Positions 1-8,324 of a stretch of 51,125 nt of DNA are shown here, piece by piece. The translations under genes were made by a program, and so were the position numbers. The notes under the pieces are model-generated. The model made no database searches and had not been told where the DNA came from. It saw nothing but the letters and a program-made list of their open reading frames with translations. This DNA is from a virus, in the IMG/VR virus record IMGVR_UViG_3300018416_000023, positions 1 through 51,125 of that record; one strand, written 5' to 3'. Within the stretch, counting starts at the first letter, position 1, and each line of letters opens with the position of its first letter.

Positions 1-471
1 AACGACCTTACTATCATTCGCAAACTCAATCGAGCCTTTGTTAAGAATTTTAACACCAGGCTGTAAGAAAAATGGAACAGACTCTAACATGGTTACGATA
101 CGTGCAATCATTTCCCTTGCAATTGCACCTTTGTTAGCAAGAACTGCAACTGTTATTTCAGGTTTAAATAATAAAAACCATAAGAGATATGCACAAGATG
201 TGATTGATTTACCACTCTGACGTGATGCAAGAACGACACTAAATCTATTGTCATTGTAGTGATTGATTAGATTTTCTTGATATCCACGAAGTCTAAAAGG
301 AACCATACCTTCATCTAGTGATATAATTTGTGTATAATTTTCGATAAAATGTGTAGGGTCTTCAGAACACTTCATGTATTCTTGCATCTCTTGTTGAGTG
401 TATTGTGTTTCAATACCTGCTCTTTTTACAAGAGTGTTACCGAGATATCCTTCGTTTTTATTGAGTGTCAT
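1..471 (-). CDS. gp17: Terminase large subunit gp17, N-terminal part (runs off the window)
   Basis: The large terminase is the ATPase/nuclease motor that packages DNA into the prohead. The gene starts at an ATG (469-471) and leaves the window at its left edge, so only 157 codons are visible. Residues 83-89 read SRQSGKS, a Walker A-type loop as in T4-like gp17. It is preceded by a region typical of these proteins (VPFRLRGYQ at 57-65) and followed by a hydrophobic helix and LANKGAIARE (111-120). The start overlaps the end of the gp16-like gene by 14 bases in another frame, the usual coupling of small and large terminase genes. The nuclease domain lies outside the window. Family and position in the order 13-14-15-16-17 agree. 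Confidence 0.9.
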   Translation of the reverse strand, partial: MTLNKNEGYLGNTLVKRAGIETQYTQQEMQEYMKCSEDPTHFIENYTQIISLDEGMVPFRLRGYQENLINHYNDNRFSVVLASRQSGKSITSCAYLLWFLLFKPEITVAVLANKGAIAREMIARIVTMLESVPFFLQPGVKILNKGSIEFANDSKVV

Positions 472-868
472 CTTTTTTAGACTTCTTCAGAAACTTCTGT
501 AGTTCTGATGTAGAACCAACATATAAATGATTATGTTGTGTTCCTATCTTCTGTTCGTCTTCCTTTTCTAAATCTTTAATTTTCTTTTGAACATCTAAGA
601 GTTTCTCTGCAACATCGGCAGTAGTCCTTAGAATCTGTCCAGCGACCTCATAAGCACGTGGATTTTCCATCTCTTTAGATAGTTCAAGGATTCCATCCAA
701 TGCATCCTGACCACGTTCTACGAGGTTGTAGAGGTTCTCTCGTGCATACTTGTAGTCCGTTTCGATGTTATCTGAACGGGAAGGGAGTTTAACAACCTTT
801 GCTTCTTTTTTGATTTCGCTGTCGATATCTAAAAGGTTATTTAATTGTTTGTCTATATCTTTTGGCAT
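458..868 (-). CDS. gp16: Terminase small subunit, gp16-like
   Basis: A 136-residue, strongly charged and mostly helical protein, without cysteine. Small terminases bind DNA and stimulate the gp17 ATPase. The central helical stretch (about 35-110, with NLVERGQDALDGILEL near 47) and a Lys-rich C-terminus fit T4-like gp16. The best evidence is position: it lies between the gp15-like gene (2 bases upstream) and the start of gp17, which it overlaps by 14 bases. T4 gp16 is somewhat longer (about 164 residues), so this is a short member. Sequence similarity within this family is weak, so the call depends on gene order. Confidence 0.75.
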   Translation of the reverse strand: MPKDIDKQLNNLLDIDSEIKKEAKVVKLPSRSDNIETDYKYARENLYNLVERGQDALDGILELSKEMENPRAYEVAGQILRTTADVAEKLLDVQKKIKDLEKEDEQKIGTQHNHLYVGSTSELQKFLKKSKKDDTQ

Positions 869-870
869 AA

Positions 871-1920
871 TTAACTTGAATCACTTGTTGTATCCTCAGA
901 GTATGTGGAATCAGCACCGTCATCATAAAAACTCACTGTTTCTGCAACCACAAACGTATCGGATGGGTCTACAGAACCTACAAATTTAAGTCTAGTGTTT
1001 GCATCTAAAGTTACAGCACTAGACAATCCAACTGTCAATCTATCTTCAGAGATACTTGAAACAGTAGGATTTGTCGATAAGTTTGTTCCGAATACTTCAT
1101 CGTTTACACTTATCTTACTATTTATTGCACTTGCAAAAGTCACACTTGTGTTATTAGAAACTGCATTTGATGTTTCTAAGAAAGCAGGTTCATAGTGTTT
1201 AACTTCTTTTACTAGACCACTGTTATCTATTTGTGTAGATGTAAATCCAGCATTAACACCATCTGTAATGTAATCTCTTTCAATAACTGAATTGATGATA
1301 CCACCAGTGTATACAGGGCCGAAGAAGTATAACTTCATATCAAACTCCATTGTATATGTTATCACTCTCCTTGTTAAAAAGTCTGATTCGTATTCATCAC
1401 TGTAAGATACACTTTTTAAAATGATTGGAACGTCTCTAGTGTCCGACATATCATCAATCATTTTCATTGCAACTGTATATTCAGGTTGGAAATATGGTAA
1501 AATTTGTTCGACAATTTGTAATGCATCATGCATATTTTTTGCAAGAATGTCTAATGTAAATGATAAATTGTAAGGTGCTGGATTGTATTGATACTTTCTA
1601 TTACTTCCACCCGTCTCTAAGGTTGTTTTACTATGTCTTATAAGTTTGTTTTGTTGTCTTGCTTGGTCATATTCAAACCCACTTAACTGAAATGCCATAC
1701 GTGGTAATGAGATTGCACTTCTATTACCATCATTTAGATTTGGTTCCTCTGCAAGTCTCTGTAGAAACTTTTGTTTTGGGCCGTATGAAATAGGAACTAA
1801 TTGTTCTGTTAGAACAGTTCCATCGTCTTTGATTTTTTTAACTTTGATATTATTAAAGAGTGTTCCAAAAATAGATACACTTCTTTTAATAGTTTCATTA
1901 TAAAAATGGGTTCCAAACAT
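871..1920 (-). CDS. gp15: Tail sheath stabiliser / tail terminator gp15
   Basis: In T4, gp15 caps the end of the tail tube and sheath and forms the joint to the neck. The N-terminus (MFGTHFYNETIKRSVSIFG) is characteristic of marine T4-like gp15, as is the central block around 95-200 (YNLSFTLDILAKNMHDALQI, then a segment about force/movement in the family's usual form). At 349 residues it is longer than T4 gp15 (272). The extra length is a Ser/Thr/Asp-rich C-terminal tail (about 210-349) that looks like an added beta-rich or low-complexity domain. The ATG at 1920 overlaps the stop of the gp14 gene (TAATG), so translation is probably coupled. Confidence 0.87.
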   Translation of the reverse strand: MFGTHFYNETIKRSVSIFGTLFNNIKVKKIKDDGTVLTEQLVPISYGPKQKFLQRLAEEPNLNDGNRSAISLPRMAFQLSGFEYDQARQQNKLIRHSKTTLETGGSNRKYQYNPAPYNLSFTLDILAKNMHDALQIVEQILPYFQPEYTVAMKMIDDMSDTRDVPIILKSVSYSDEYESDFLTRRVITYTMEFDMKLYFFGPVYTGGIINSVIERDYITDGVNAGFTSTQIDNSGLVKEVKHYEPAFLETSNAVSNNTSVTFASAINSKISVNDEVFGTNLSTNPTVSSISEDRLTVGLSSAVTLDANTRLKFVGSVDPSDTFVVAETVSFYDDGADSTYSEDTTSDSS

Positions 1921-2795
1921 TATGTAACCTCACCGAATGGATTTGTCTCTGAGAAGTCTAAGTAGTTATCTGCTTTTGTTTCAAAGTCTTTATTATCTGC
2001 TTGTGGGTCGTTTGTCATATCCATCACATCATCAATCGATGTAATTTCTCTTGCAGTTCCGTTTGCACCAGTAATCGTATCACCAACTTGAAGTGTTCTA
2101 GTGTTATCTTTTATCATAAGTTTTCTAGTTGAAGGTGTCCAACTTACAACCTCTCCAACCGTTGTAGTTACACTATCTATGACTGTTGTGATGTTTTCAT
2201 TGGCAAGATAATTACCGTCACCACCAGTGTAAGAACTTGCAAGTGTCACTCCGATTTGATATGCTTGTTGGTCTTCTATTAAATCTATATTGATATTTCC
2301 AGTATCGAAATCTTCTCCACTGTATTCGAACAATTCACATTGTAGTTTGAATACGAATAGTTTACCAACTTGATAGAAAGGATTCTCGTGTTCTACAAAT
2401 TTAATTTCGAACATAGAACCACTTAAAGGGAAGTAAATCAAGTCTCCTTCGTTTGGTCTTAGTGATGTTGCAAGGTTTGAATCTAAGGAAATGAACCTTT
2501 CCCATGAACGTAGAGATATTATAAAGGTTGCTTGGTCTCTTACTTCAATACCAAACTTAGACATGAGGTCTCCCTCACCCTCAAATCCTTCTGTATTTTC
2601 AATATACATTTCGACACTATATGAATCACCAAACTTAGATTGTATATCTTCTCCAAAGATGGAGTCTTCTTCTACAATCTCTCTTGGTAGATAAAAGGTC
2701 TCATGTCCATACATTCTCAAAGACTCAACTACTAAATCCTCGTAAAGGTGTTGTTCAGTTTGAACTGCATGGTTAAAAAATACGTTTGTTGGCAT
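1920..2795 (-). CDS. gp14: Neck protein gp14
   Basis: A head-completion/neck protein that, with gp13, closes the packaged head before tail joining. The N-terminus (MPTNVFFNHAVQTEQHLYED) and the segment YGHETFYLPREIVEEDSIFGED-like (29-50) are typical of gp14 in marine T4-like phages. The length (291 residues) is close to T4 gp14 (256). It sits 4 bases after gp13 and overlaps the gp15 start by one base. The C-terminal 100 residues include a small Gly/Thr-rich beta domain (about 190-265, GDTITGANGTAREITSID) absent from T4, which may be a decoration insert. Confidence 0.88.
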   Translation of the reverse strand: MPTNVFFNHAVQTEQHLYEDLVVESLRMYGHETFYLPREIVEEDSIFGEDIQSKFGDSYSVEMYIENTEGFEGEGDLMSKFGIEVRDQATFIISLRSWERFISLDSNLATSLRPNEGDLIYFPLSGSMFEIKFVEHENPFYQVGKLFVFKLQCELFEYSGEDFDTGNINIDLIEDQQAYQIGVTLASSYTGGDGNYLANENITTVIDSVTTTVGEVVSWTPSTRKLMIKDNTRTLQVGDTITGANGTAREITSIDDVMDMTNDPQADNKDFETKADNYLDFSETNPFGEVT

Positions 2796-2799
2796 AATA

Positions 2800-3615
2800 T
2801 TAACCCATCATGTCCATGACTGGCATTTCAAAATTCAGTCGGGACTCTTCTTCTAATCTTGTAATCTCTTCTTGTGCTTCCTGTTTCATTTGAGACCCAT
2901 CTAATGTTACACCCCCAGGCAACTGTATACCTTGGAATTTAGAAAGGTTTTCACCCCATTGATACTTGACTAATGCAGTGCAATATTTTTTCAACCACAT
3001 ATCATTGTAAATATCAGTGAAGTCTGTTGGGTCTAGTTTTCTATAACACTCGATAATGATATACTCATCTGCATTTATATTACGAGTGTTCATATCAAGA
3101 TACAATCTATTCATATGTGTATTATATCTGATAGGTTGTTGACCAACAAGCATTTGGTCTAACAAACTGATATGTTGTTGTATCATTGAGTATTGTAGAA
3201 TGTTTGTAGATGTTAAATCATAGATATCATTCAATCTTAGTTGATATCTAAGGTCAAACATGTTAAGATTGTGTTTGTCGTTGAACGGGAATATGTTTAT
3301 AACTGATAATACATATTCAGGTAAGACAATATAATTGTTTTGTTGTTTAAAAGTTTCATCAGTATACGCATGAGTTCCCGCTGCACTTTCAGTGAAGTCT
3401 TCATCACCTCTCATTGCAGTTAATTTATCTGACGTAAGTTGATGTTTGAGATACATTTTGATAGAACCATCATAATGATACTCACGGAAATATTGTAAAC
3501 CTTCGTCTATTCTGTCGTCAAATTGGTCGTCATCGACATTGATTTCAAGAACAGGGGCACCAAGTTTTCTCTTGATGTATTCTTTTAATCCTGCTTTGCT
3601 GTTTGGTTCTGCCAT
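2800..3615 (-). CDS. gp13: Neck protein gp13
   Basis: The portal-adjacent neck protein needed to complete the head. The N-terminal stretch AGLKEYIKRKLGAPV (8-22), followed by DDQFDDRIDEGLQYFREYHY, is the hallmark of gp13 across T4-like phages. The 271-residue length is close to T4's 309. The start is fixed by AGGAGA eight bases before the ATG. A perfect late box (TATAAATA) lies just upstream, and its predicted start point would leave a 13-base leader that still contains the whole AGGAGA. The gene leads the neck/terminase operon 13-14-15-16-17. Confidence 0.93.
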   Translation of the reverse strand: MAEPNSKAGLKEYIKRKLGAPVLEINVDDDQFDDRIDEGLQYFREYHYDGSIKMYLKHQLTSDKLTAMRGDEDFTESAAGTHAYTDETFKQQNNYIVLPEYVLSVINIFPFNDKHNLNMFDLRYQLRLNDIYDLTSTNILQYSMIQQHISLLDQMLVGQQPIRYNTHMNRLYLDMNTRNINADEYIIIECYRKLDPTDFTDIYNDMWLKKYCTALVKYQWGENLSKFQGIQLPGGVTLDGSQMKQEAQEEITRLEEESRLNFEMPVMDMMG

Positions 3616-3633
3616 AGTAAGTTCTCCTCTTAC

Positions 3634-3641
3634 TATTTATA
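3634..3641 (-). promoter_or_regulatory. Late promoter box before gp13
   Basis: The minus strand reads TATAAATA, a perfect T4-type late promoter element recognised by the phage sigma (gp55 in T4). By T4 geometry transcription would start near 3628 and give a 13-base leader carrying AGGAGA. The box is inferred to drive the neck/terminase operon. Confidence 0.8.
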
Positions 3642-3653
3642 CGTTTTTTGAAC

Positions 3654-3914
3654 CTATTCGAAGTATGTCTTAGTTTGAAGTTTGTCGATTTTCTCGTCTA
3701 TTCTCTGAATAGAGTTAAGAATTCTTTCGAAATCTTGTTCGACTTGGTCACGTGTTACGTAATCTTTAGCGATTTCTTCTCTTGTTTTATTAATAAGAAT
3801 GTCGATACGTTTCTGTTCTGCTAGAAGAGACCTCACAAGAAATCCTGCTGGAACCACTATGAGTGTGATAATAATATCCCAAAGTAAATGAGGTTGTAAA
3901 GTTATTTCTTCCAT
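3654..3914 (-). CDS. Small membrane-anchored coiled-coil protein
   Basis: An unrecognised 86-residue protein. Residues about 9-30 (LLWDIIITLIVVPAGFLVRS) form one hydrophobic membrane segment with few charges before it. The rest is a charged amphipathic helix (EQKRIDILINKTREEIAKD, then QVEQDFERILNSIQRIDEKI) predicted to be a coiled coil facing one side of the membrane. One anchor plus coiled coil recalls spanin, holin-regulator or tail-anchor proteins, but nothing decides between these. It has its own late-box arrangement with the ATG exactly five bases after the box and no Shine-Dalgarno sequence, so a leaderless late message is likely. It lies between the oxygenase cluster and gp13. Confidence 0.7.
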   Translation of the reverse strand: MEEITLQPHLLWDIIITLIVVPAGFLVRSLLAEQKRIDILINKTREEIAKDYVTRDQVEQDFERILNSIQRIDEKIDKLQTKTYFE

Positions 3915-3919
3915 ACAAC

Positions 3920-3927
3920 TATTTAGA
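3920..3927 (-). promoter_or_regulatory. Late promoter box (TCTAAATA), leaderless geometry
   Basis: The minus strand reads TCTAAATA, then GTTGT, then ATG at 3914. The five-base spacer places the predicted start point on the A of the start codon. The stop codon of the upstream oxygenase gene lies inside the box. Confidence 0.65.
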
Positions 3928-4624
3928 AGATTGGGTTCCCTCTCTCGTCCAAATCAAAGACAAATTCATCAGGATTGTAATTTTCTATTTCACCAGCATT
4001 TGCAGTAGGTGTATCATAGTGCATTTCTATATTGAATGATACACTATACCTATCCTTTTTAGTAGGATTAGGTTCTACCATATGCATAAGTCCACTAGGA
4101 AACAATACAAGTTCTCCACTTTTTGGGTCAAAGTCCCAACTTGTAGCACCTCTTGGAGAGTGTGGAAAGTCTGCAACTACCTTTGCATGTGTATCAACTG
4201 CTGTAAAACATCCTTCGTCACCATCTGCATGAATATAGAATACACCACTATACCAACAACCATTGTGTAAGTGTGGTTTGTTCCATGCAAGGAAATCGTT
4301 TATGTTTGCCCAACAATTACCTAATCTCATATGTGCGATTTGTGGATTCAAACCATGAAAAGGAAACACTTCATCATAAAATAAGTGTTCAATTCTATTG
4401 ATTAGTTTTTGAAATATCGGAGAGGACTCACAACCATCTTTAGATTGCCAACCAGTGTATGCATTTGAGAGTTGTCTACCCACTGGGTCTCTTTTTCTCA
4501 TTGCATCCATTTCATCTTTTAACATACCCAAGTATTCTTCAGAGACACCTCTACTATCATCCAATCCTTCTTGTAAAAGATTTCTATGAAATACGTGTGT
4601 TGGAAATAATAATCTAACTGCCAT
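3923..4624 (-). CDS. 2OG-Fe(II) oxygenase family protein (TIGR02466-like)
   Basis: A putative non-haem iron, 2-oxoglutarate-dependent dioxygenase of the kind common in marine phages. The sequence shows the family's second half: NKPHLHNGCWYSGVFYIH around 115-132 (iron-binding His and core strand), GELVLFPSGLMHMVEPN around 170-186 (distal His), then a basic residue in DRYSVSFNIE (about 189-198) that would bind the 2OG carboxylate. The start at 4624 is chosen over an in-frame TTG at 4723 because AAGGAG lies eight bases before the ATG, giving 233 residues. It overlaps the upstream gene by 11 bases. The substrate is unknown. A neighbouring second oxygenase and Pro-rich virion proteins make protein hydroxylation a reasonable guess. 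Confidence 0.8.
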   Translation of the reverse strand: MAVRLLFPTHVFHRNLLQEGLDDSRGVSEEYLGMLKDEMDAMRKRDPVGRQLSNAYTGWQSKDGCESSPIFQKLINRIEHLFYDEVFPFHGLNPQIAHMRLGNCWANINDFLAWNKPHLHNGCWYSGVFYIHADGDEGCFTAVDTHAKVVADFPHSPRGATSWDFDPKSGELVLFPSGLMHMVEPNPTKKDRYSVSFNIEMHYDTPTANAGEIENYNPDEFVFDLDERGNPIF

Positions 4625-5468
4625 CTTCTTCTCCTTGGTGGAAAGGACATTCGGGTGGTGGACTCTCTTCATTAAACATTTTACCTTTAGGTTTCCAATA
4701 TCCCTTTCCTCTATATGGCCCAAAGTTTCTTACAGTCTCCTCTTCCATTAATTGTCCCCATTCTTGCATCGATTTACTCGTAGGTGTGTCTTCAAACTCT
4801 GAGGAACCTGTCCCACGATTATCTGTCCATGACTTATGTGTCTTAACTGTATAAGTTGCATTCCATGTTTCTCTTTTGAATGGAATGATTTGCACTAGAG
4901 GTGTTCCTGATTTGATAACAAACGAATGGTCTACCTTAGGATAAAAAATTATTTGTGCATTGTCCATACCAACATTAAAGGTGTCGGTATCAATTATACC
5001 TTGCCATGTTGCAAAATATTTATTCTGAAATAAGAAAGGGTCTAGATAAAAACAAGAATAGCCTGGAGGTGTTTTTACATTCCATGCATTTCTCATTTTA
5101 AATGCATCCTTTATCTGACTTCCTTTACCTAAGTATTCGAATGCATCTGCAAATTGAGTTGTAGGATGACTACGTGAATGATAATCTTGACCACTAGGGT
5201 CGAATGCTGCAACTTTAGTTGTCTCTCCATCATCTTCAGGATTAGTTCCATTGATAACTTCTATATCTCTATTTGCAGTTATAATCCATCCACTCTTTAA
5301 CCAATCATCCATTGCTGGACAAGCACGAATTGTTTGTTGAACTTGTCCCTTGTTTAATTCTGCAACTTTAATATCTTTCCACCATTCAGGAACAATATTC
5401 TTCGCAAGAACTGGTTTAAAGTTCTTTACGGTGTCTGCATCATACGTGTGAAAATCTATCGTTGGCAT
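4614..5468 (-). CDS. DUF6065-like protein, possibly cupin-like
   Basis: A 284-residue protein of unknown function. The stretch VKTPPGYSCFYLDPF, then GIIDTDTFNVGMDNAQIIFY, and later SGTPLVQIIPFKRETW match my recollection of the DUF6065 family pattern (PPGYS...GivDtD...GtPlvqviPf+R). Alternating strands and Gly turns suggest a double-stranded beta-helix. I see no clear HxD...H iron triad. The start is the ATG at 5468, with GAGGAAG upstream. The frame also continues to a TTG at 5489 with no better signal. It overlaps the upstream oxygenase by 29 bases and the downstream one by 11, so all three are probably translated as a unit and may act together. An aromatic-rich N-terminus (EWWKDI) is also typical of the family. 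Confidence 0.6.
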   Translation of the reverse strand: MPTIDFHTYDADTVKNFKPVLAKNIVPEWWKDIKVAELNKGQVQQTIRACPAMDDWLKSGWIITANRDIEVINGTNPEDDGETTKVAAFDPSGQDYHSRSHPTTQFADAFEYLGKGSQIKDAFKMRNAWNVKTPPGYSCFYLDPFLFQNKYFATWQGIIDTDTFNVGMDNAQIIFYPKVDHSFVIKSGTPLVQIIPFKRETWNATYTVKTHKSWTDNRGTGSSEFEDTPTSKSMQEWGQLMEEETVRNFGPYRGKGYWKPKGKMFNEESPPPECPFHQGEEDGS

Positions 5469-6147
5469 AAAAAAATTCTTCCTCGTCAACTAGTCTTACT
5501 TCGTCTCCTCTTAAAACTAATGACCTTCTATCTATATATCTTGCAGACGGATGAGGTGCATCAGCACCATGTGGAATCCTACCATCAAACATAATTAATC
5601 TGTTTGGTTTAAATTCTATTTCTGCTATTTGATGATTCTTGACATGTTCATCACGTCCATCAATTCCTCTTTGATGTTCATCGTATAATCTCAATGAACC
5701 ACCCCACTTTGGATTCCAATATCTATTTGGATAATAAAGAAATGATATATTCCATTCATCATGGTCTTCACAATCCGAATGAGTAGTTCCTTGTAAACCT
5801 TGAGTTTGAGAATTAAGTCCCATATACTGAAATCTTACCCACTTAAAACCAAACTCAGTTTGAACTCTTCTATTGAAATACTTTGCAAATAAAACATCCG
5901 ACTGAGACATCCCGTCTTCTATTCTTCCATCACCTCTAAAATATGTTGCACCCCAAAACTGGTGATGAGGTAATCCAGTTGGACTGTCAGCATTTACTTG
6001 ATTAGTCTTTGACCATATACTACTTTCAGAAATCTGTTTATCAAAATGATGCCAAAGTTCAGGTGCAAGATAATCATCTAAAACATAGATGTCTTTTAAC
6101 GGCAACTCTTTTATTTTAAAGGGTTTGTCTAGATAGACGACTTCCAT
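5440..6147 (-). CDS. Prolyl-4-hydroxylase-like 2OG-Fe(II) oxygenase
   Basis: A 235-residue protein with the complete catalytic signature of 2OG-Fe(II) dioxygenases of the P4H/EGL-9 type. The HxD pair is in GTTHSDCED (about 121-129), the core strands in WNISFLYYPNRYWNPKWGG and GSLRLYD, the distal His in DGRIPHGAD (about 189-196), and the 2OG-binding Arg region in RRSLVLRG (about 204-211). This is the classical layout in which a small domain hydroxylates peptidyl proline or another side chain. The upstream gene ends 3 bases before its ATG and it overlaps the next by 29 bases. The actual substrate cannot be read from the sequence. The adjacent proline-rich repeat proteins are the obvious candidates (inference). 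Confidence 0.85.
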   Translation of the reverse strand: MEVVYLDKPFKIKELPLKDIYVLDDYLAPELWHHFDKQISESSIWSKTNQVNADSPTGLPHHQFWGATYFRGDGRIEDGMSQSDVLFAKYFNRRVQTEFGFKWVRFQYMGLNSQTQGLQGTTHSDCEDHDEWNISFLYYPNRYWNPKWGGSLRLYDEHQRGIDGRDEHVKNHQIAEIEFKPNRLIMFDGRIPHGADAPHPSARYIDRRSLVLRGDEVRLVDEEEFFYANDRFSHV

Positions 6148-6150
6148 TCC

Positions 6151-6708
6151 CTACCTCTCATGGTCGGGTAATGTCGTTGGAACTGGTAATTGATTTATAT
6201 AATCATCTAATGGTTTTAAATGGTCTTCTCTAGTTGCAAAAATTTCATTAACAAGTCCATCATAAATTACATATTGTGCATCAGCATATTCCATTACACG
6301 TCTTGCATTTGACCTATAAGGATGGTTAGAACCTTCCCTACCAGCAAATGTAACTTCAGTTAAATCATCAAAACCATACTTTTCAGTAAACTCTTTGATG
6401 TTTAATTTTACATTTTGATTCAAATCTGAAACAAATTGATTGTTAAGTGTTACACCGATTGGTGGTTCTGAGTTTGCAATGTATTGTTCAATTAATGTTT
6501 TTTCGCCATCTGTTAGAGGTCTTTTTTCGTTATCATCCCAACATTTGCTATAGTCATAATTTTCAATGACAACTTCAATATCATCGTATACCAATACGTC
6601 ATAATCAAAACCTAATTCAGGTTTGTCTACGTTTTCGTAATCCCACTCTAAACCGTTTGGTTTTCTGATAATTAATTGATTATTTTCTGTATAGATTAAT
6701 CTGTTCAT
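6151..6708 (-). CDS. Unknown acidic protein, possibly fibre-associated
   Basis: An unrecognised 185-residue acidic protein. The N-terminal half is rich in strands and Asp/Glu/Tyr (DVLVYDDIEVVIENYDYSK, about 37-55). A helix with KRPLTDGEKTLIEQYIAN follows (about 62-79). The C-terminal half ends in a pattern (IFATREDHLKPLDDYINQ, then PVPTTLPDHER) that recalls small phage proteins encoded beside tail-fibre genes, such as fibre chaperones. That resemblance is only in style and I would not name a family. It lies 3 bases before the P4H-like gene and 22 after the glycosyltransferase gene, so it shares their transcript. Confidence 0.55.
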   Translation of the reverse strand: MNRLIYTENNQLIIRKPNGLEWDYENVDKPELGFDYDVLVYDDIEVVIENYDYSKCWDDNEKRPLTDGEKTLIEQYIANSEPPIGVTLNNQFVSDLNQNVKLNIKEFTEKYGFDDLTEVTFAGREGSNHPYRSNARRVMEYADAQYVIYDGLVNEIFATREDHLKPLDDYINQLPVPTTLPDHER

Positions 6709-6730
6709 ACTTTATTATACCTCAATTTAC

Positions 6731-8314
6731 CTAAAAAGGCAACATTGTTTTAAATCTTTTATAGTGTTCTAAATTATTTATGTGACTAGAATCCATCCCA
6801 TCTATCCACGGCCCACCTCTTGTATAATGAATACCAGTGTAATCCCACTTCACTTCAGGGTCATCGTATCCTTCCACAAATATATATTTCTCAGGAATCT
6901 TACTTATTTTATCAGTCCATTCAAACTGATGTAATTGAGCACCAGTCCAAGTGTTTACAACTTCAGGTGTCAACTTCTTACAATCGGGATGACCATTATT
7001 AAAGAACATCATAGATGACCAAAGTTTACATGGATAGTCTATATTCACTTCACCATCAAACTTAGTTTCATCATGTTTCATTTGTGGATATTGAATACAT
7101 GCAACTGCATCATCAGGATTTAGGTAATAAAACATGGTCAAAGGATTCTTCTTAAATATGAAATCATCATCGATGAACAAACTAAACCCTTCATAGTTTT
7201 CTAAGTAGGGGATTAGAAATCTGCTGTATGTAAACCATGTAGATTGATTCTCATAAGGTCTAGTATATTCGGGAATCTTAGATACATCTAAAAATTTTAT
7301 CTCAGGGTTGAATGTGCTGTAGTCTACTAAATGACCACCACCAATAGACTTTTTAATAGTAAACTCTAAAGACCTCTTACATATTTCTTCTAGATTATTA
7401 TGATTACTATCGTATCCTATGTAAATGTTTAAGGGTTTACCTTTTGCAAGTCTTGTAACCTTTTCATTATGAGCATATACATATTTTCTAAAGTCTATAC
7501 TACTCATATCACATTGAAATTCTATAGTTTGATTAGTCCAACACAATGACATATTATCATGAGCAGAATTTTCTTTATTGTTTACTAACACTTTCCAACA
7601 TTCGATAGTTTCATCAAGTGTCATAGATTTTACATGTTCTAATTGATTGAAAGTATCCCATATCAACATTTCCATGTTTGGGTCTTCCATTTCTTCAAAG
7701 ACACCTGACCTTACACTGCCTGGATGAACTCTTAATTGTGTTTTACCACCAGCGTTTGTAGTGTAACCTTGAATAGGATTCCACAATCCATCTTTCTGAA
7801 TACTTTGAACTAACCAGTGTGCTTTTGCAGAGTGATAATACATTGACTGAACACTCTGTTCAAAATTATCTGCAACAAAATCACCTTCATTTAATTCTTC
7901 TCTAATAATATCTACCATGGTAACTTGTTCACCATCTAGATTAGAAGTTTTGAATTTTGCTGGAACTACTGAACCTGGCATATCAGGGTCGGGTTGACCT
8001 GAAGTGTATACTTGTGGTAGAAATCTATGATATGTATTACACTGAAACTGAAGACCGTTAAATGTGATGAGTTTATCATCTCGTCTCATTTGTTCAATGT
8101 CACCCCACTTTACCAAACGAAGTTTAGGCATTTGATTGAACATCCACTCCCACATTTTATATGTTTCTGAATCTTTTGTGAAAGTGTTTAGATTGAGAGA
8201 ACCTAAATGAAATTGTTCTGCAGAGTGTCTATGTTGATTTTCTGCAGACGTTAAATCAGGAAATCCATCGGGAAATTTGCCAATGAGTTCCTCTAAGGTT
8301 TTGATTTTATCCAT
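6731..8314 (-). CDS. GT8-like glycosyltransferase with ParB-like N-terminal half
   Basis: A two-part protein of 527 residues. The C-terminal half (about 290-527) looks like a GT-A glycosyltransferase of the GT8-like group: KPLNIYIGYDSNHNN (about 292-306) gives the nucleotide-sugar strand, and LFIDDDFIFKKNP (about 378-390) gives the DxD metal site after a helix of the expected type. The N-terminal half includes KAHWLVQSIQKDGLWNPIQG and then LRVHPGSVR near 195-200, a spacing that resembles ParB/sulfiredoxin-fold domains (helix, GxxxPI, then a basic xGxxR loop). The same HPG-S/T-VR motif appears in the 258-residue protein at 41879-42655. The start has GGAG upstream and a late-box-like CTAAATAA inside a hairpin at 8325-8343. 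The acceptor is unknown, and no signal peptide is present, so it acts in the cytoplasm. Confidence 0.72.
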   Translation of the reverse strand: MDKIKTLEELIGKFPDGFPDLTSAENQHRHSAEQFHLGSLNLNTFTKDSETYKMWEWMFNQMPKLRLVKWGDIEQMRRDDKLITFNGLQFQCNTYHRFLPQVYTSGQPDPDMPGSVVPAKFKTSNLDGEQVTMVDIIREELNEGDFVADNFEQSVQSMYYHSAKAHWLVQSIQKDGLWNPIQGYTTNAGGKTQLRVHPGSVRSGVFEEMEDPNMEMLIWDTFNQLEHVKSMTLDETIECWKVLVNNKENSAHDNMSLCWTNQTIEFQCDMSSIDFRKYVYAHNEKVTRLAKGKPLNIYIGYDSNHNNLEEICKRSLEFTIKKSIGGGHLVDYSTFNPEIKFLDVSKIPEYTRPYENQSTWFTYSRFLIPYLENYEGFSLFIDDDFIFKKNPLTMFYYLNPDDAVACIQYPQMKHDETKFDGEVNIDYPCKLWSSMMFFNNGHPDCKKLTPEVVNTWTGAQLHQFEWTDKISKIPEKYIFVEGYDDPEVKWDYTGIHYTRGGPWIDGMDSSHINNLEHYKRFKTMLPF

Positions 8315-8324
8315 AATATACTCC

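Noticed and set aside
38-220. Plus-strand 60-codon open frame at the left edge
   Set aside because: It lies antisense to the gp17 Walker A region, which is clearly coding.
765-989. Plus-strand open frame antisense to gp16 and gp15
   Set aside because: No start signal; it overlaps two recognised minus-strand genes.
4625-4723. Longer N-terminus for the 2OG oxygenase, starting at 4723
   Set aside because: The start would be TTG without a ribosome binding site, while the ATG at 4624 has AAGGAG at good spacing and begins the family-like sequence.
5469-5489. Longer N-terminus for the DUF6065-like protein
   Set aside because: It would start at TTG. The ATG at 5468 has GAGGAAG upstream and keeps the conserved region complete.
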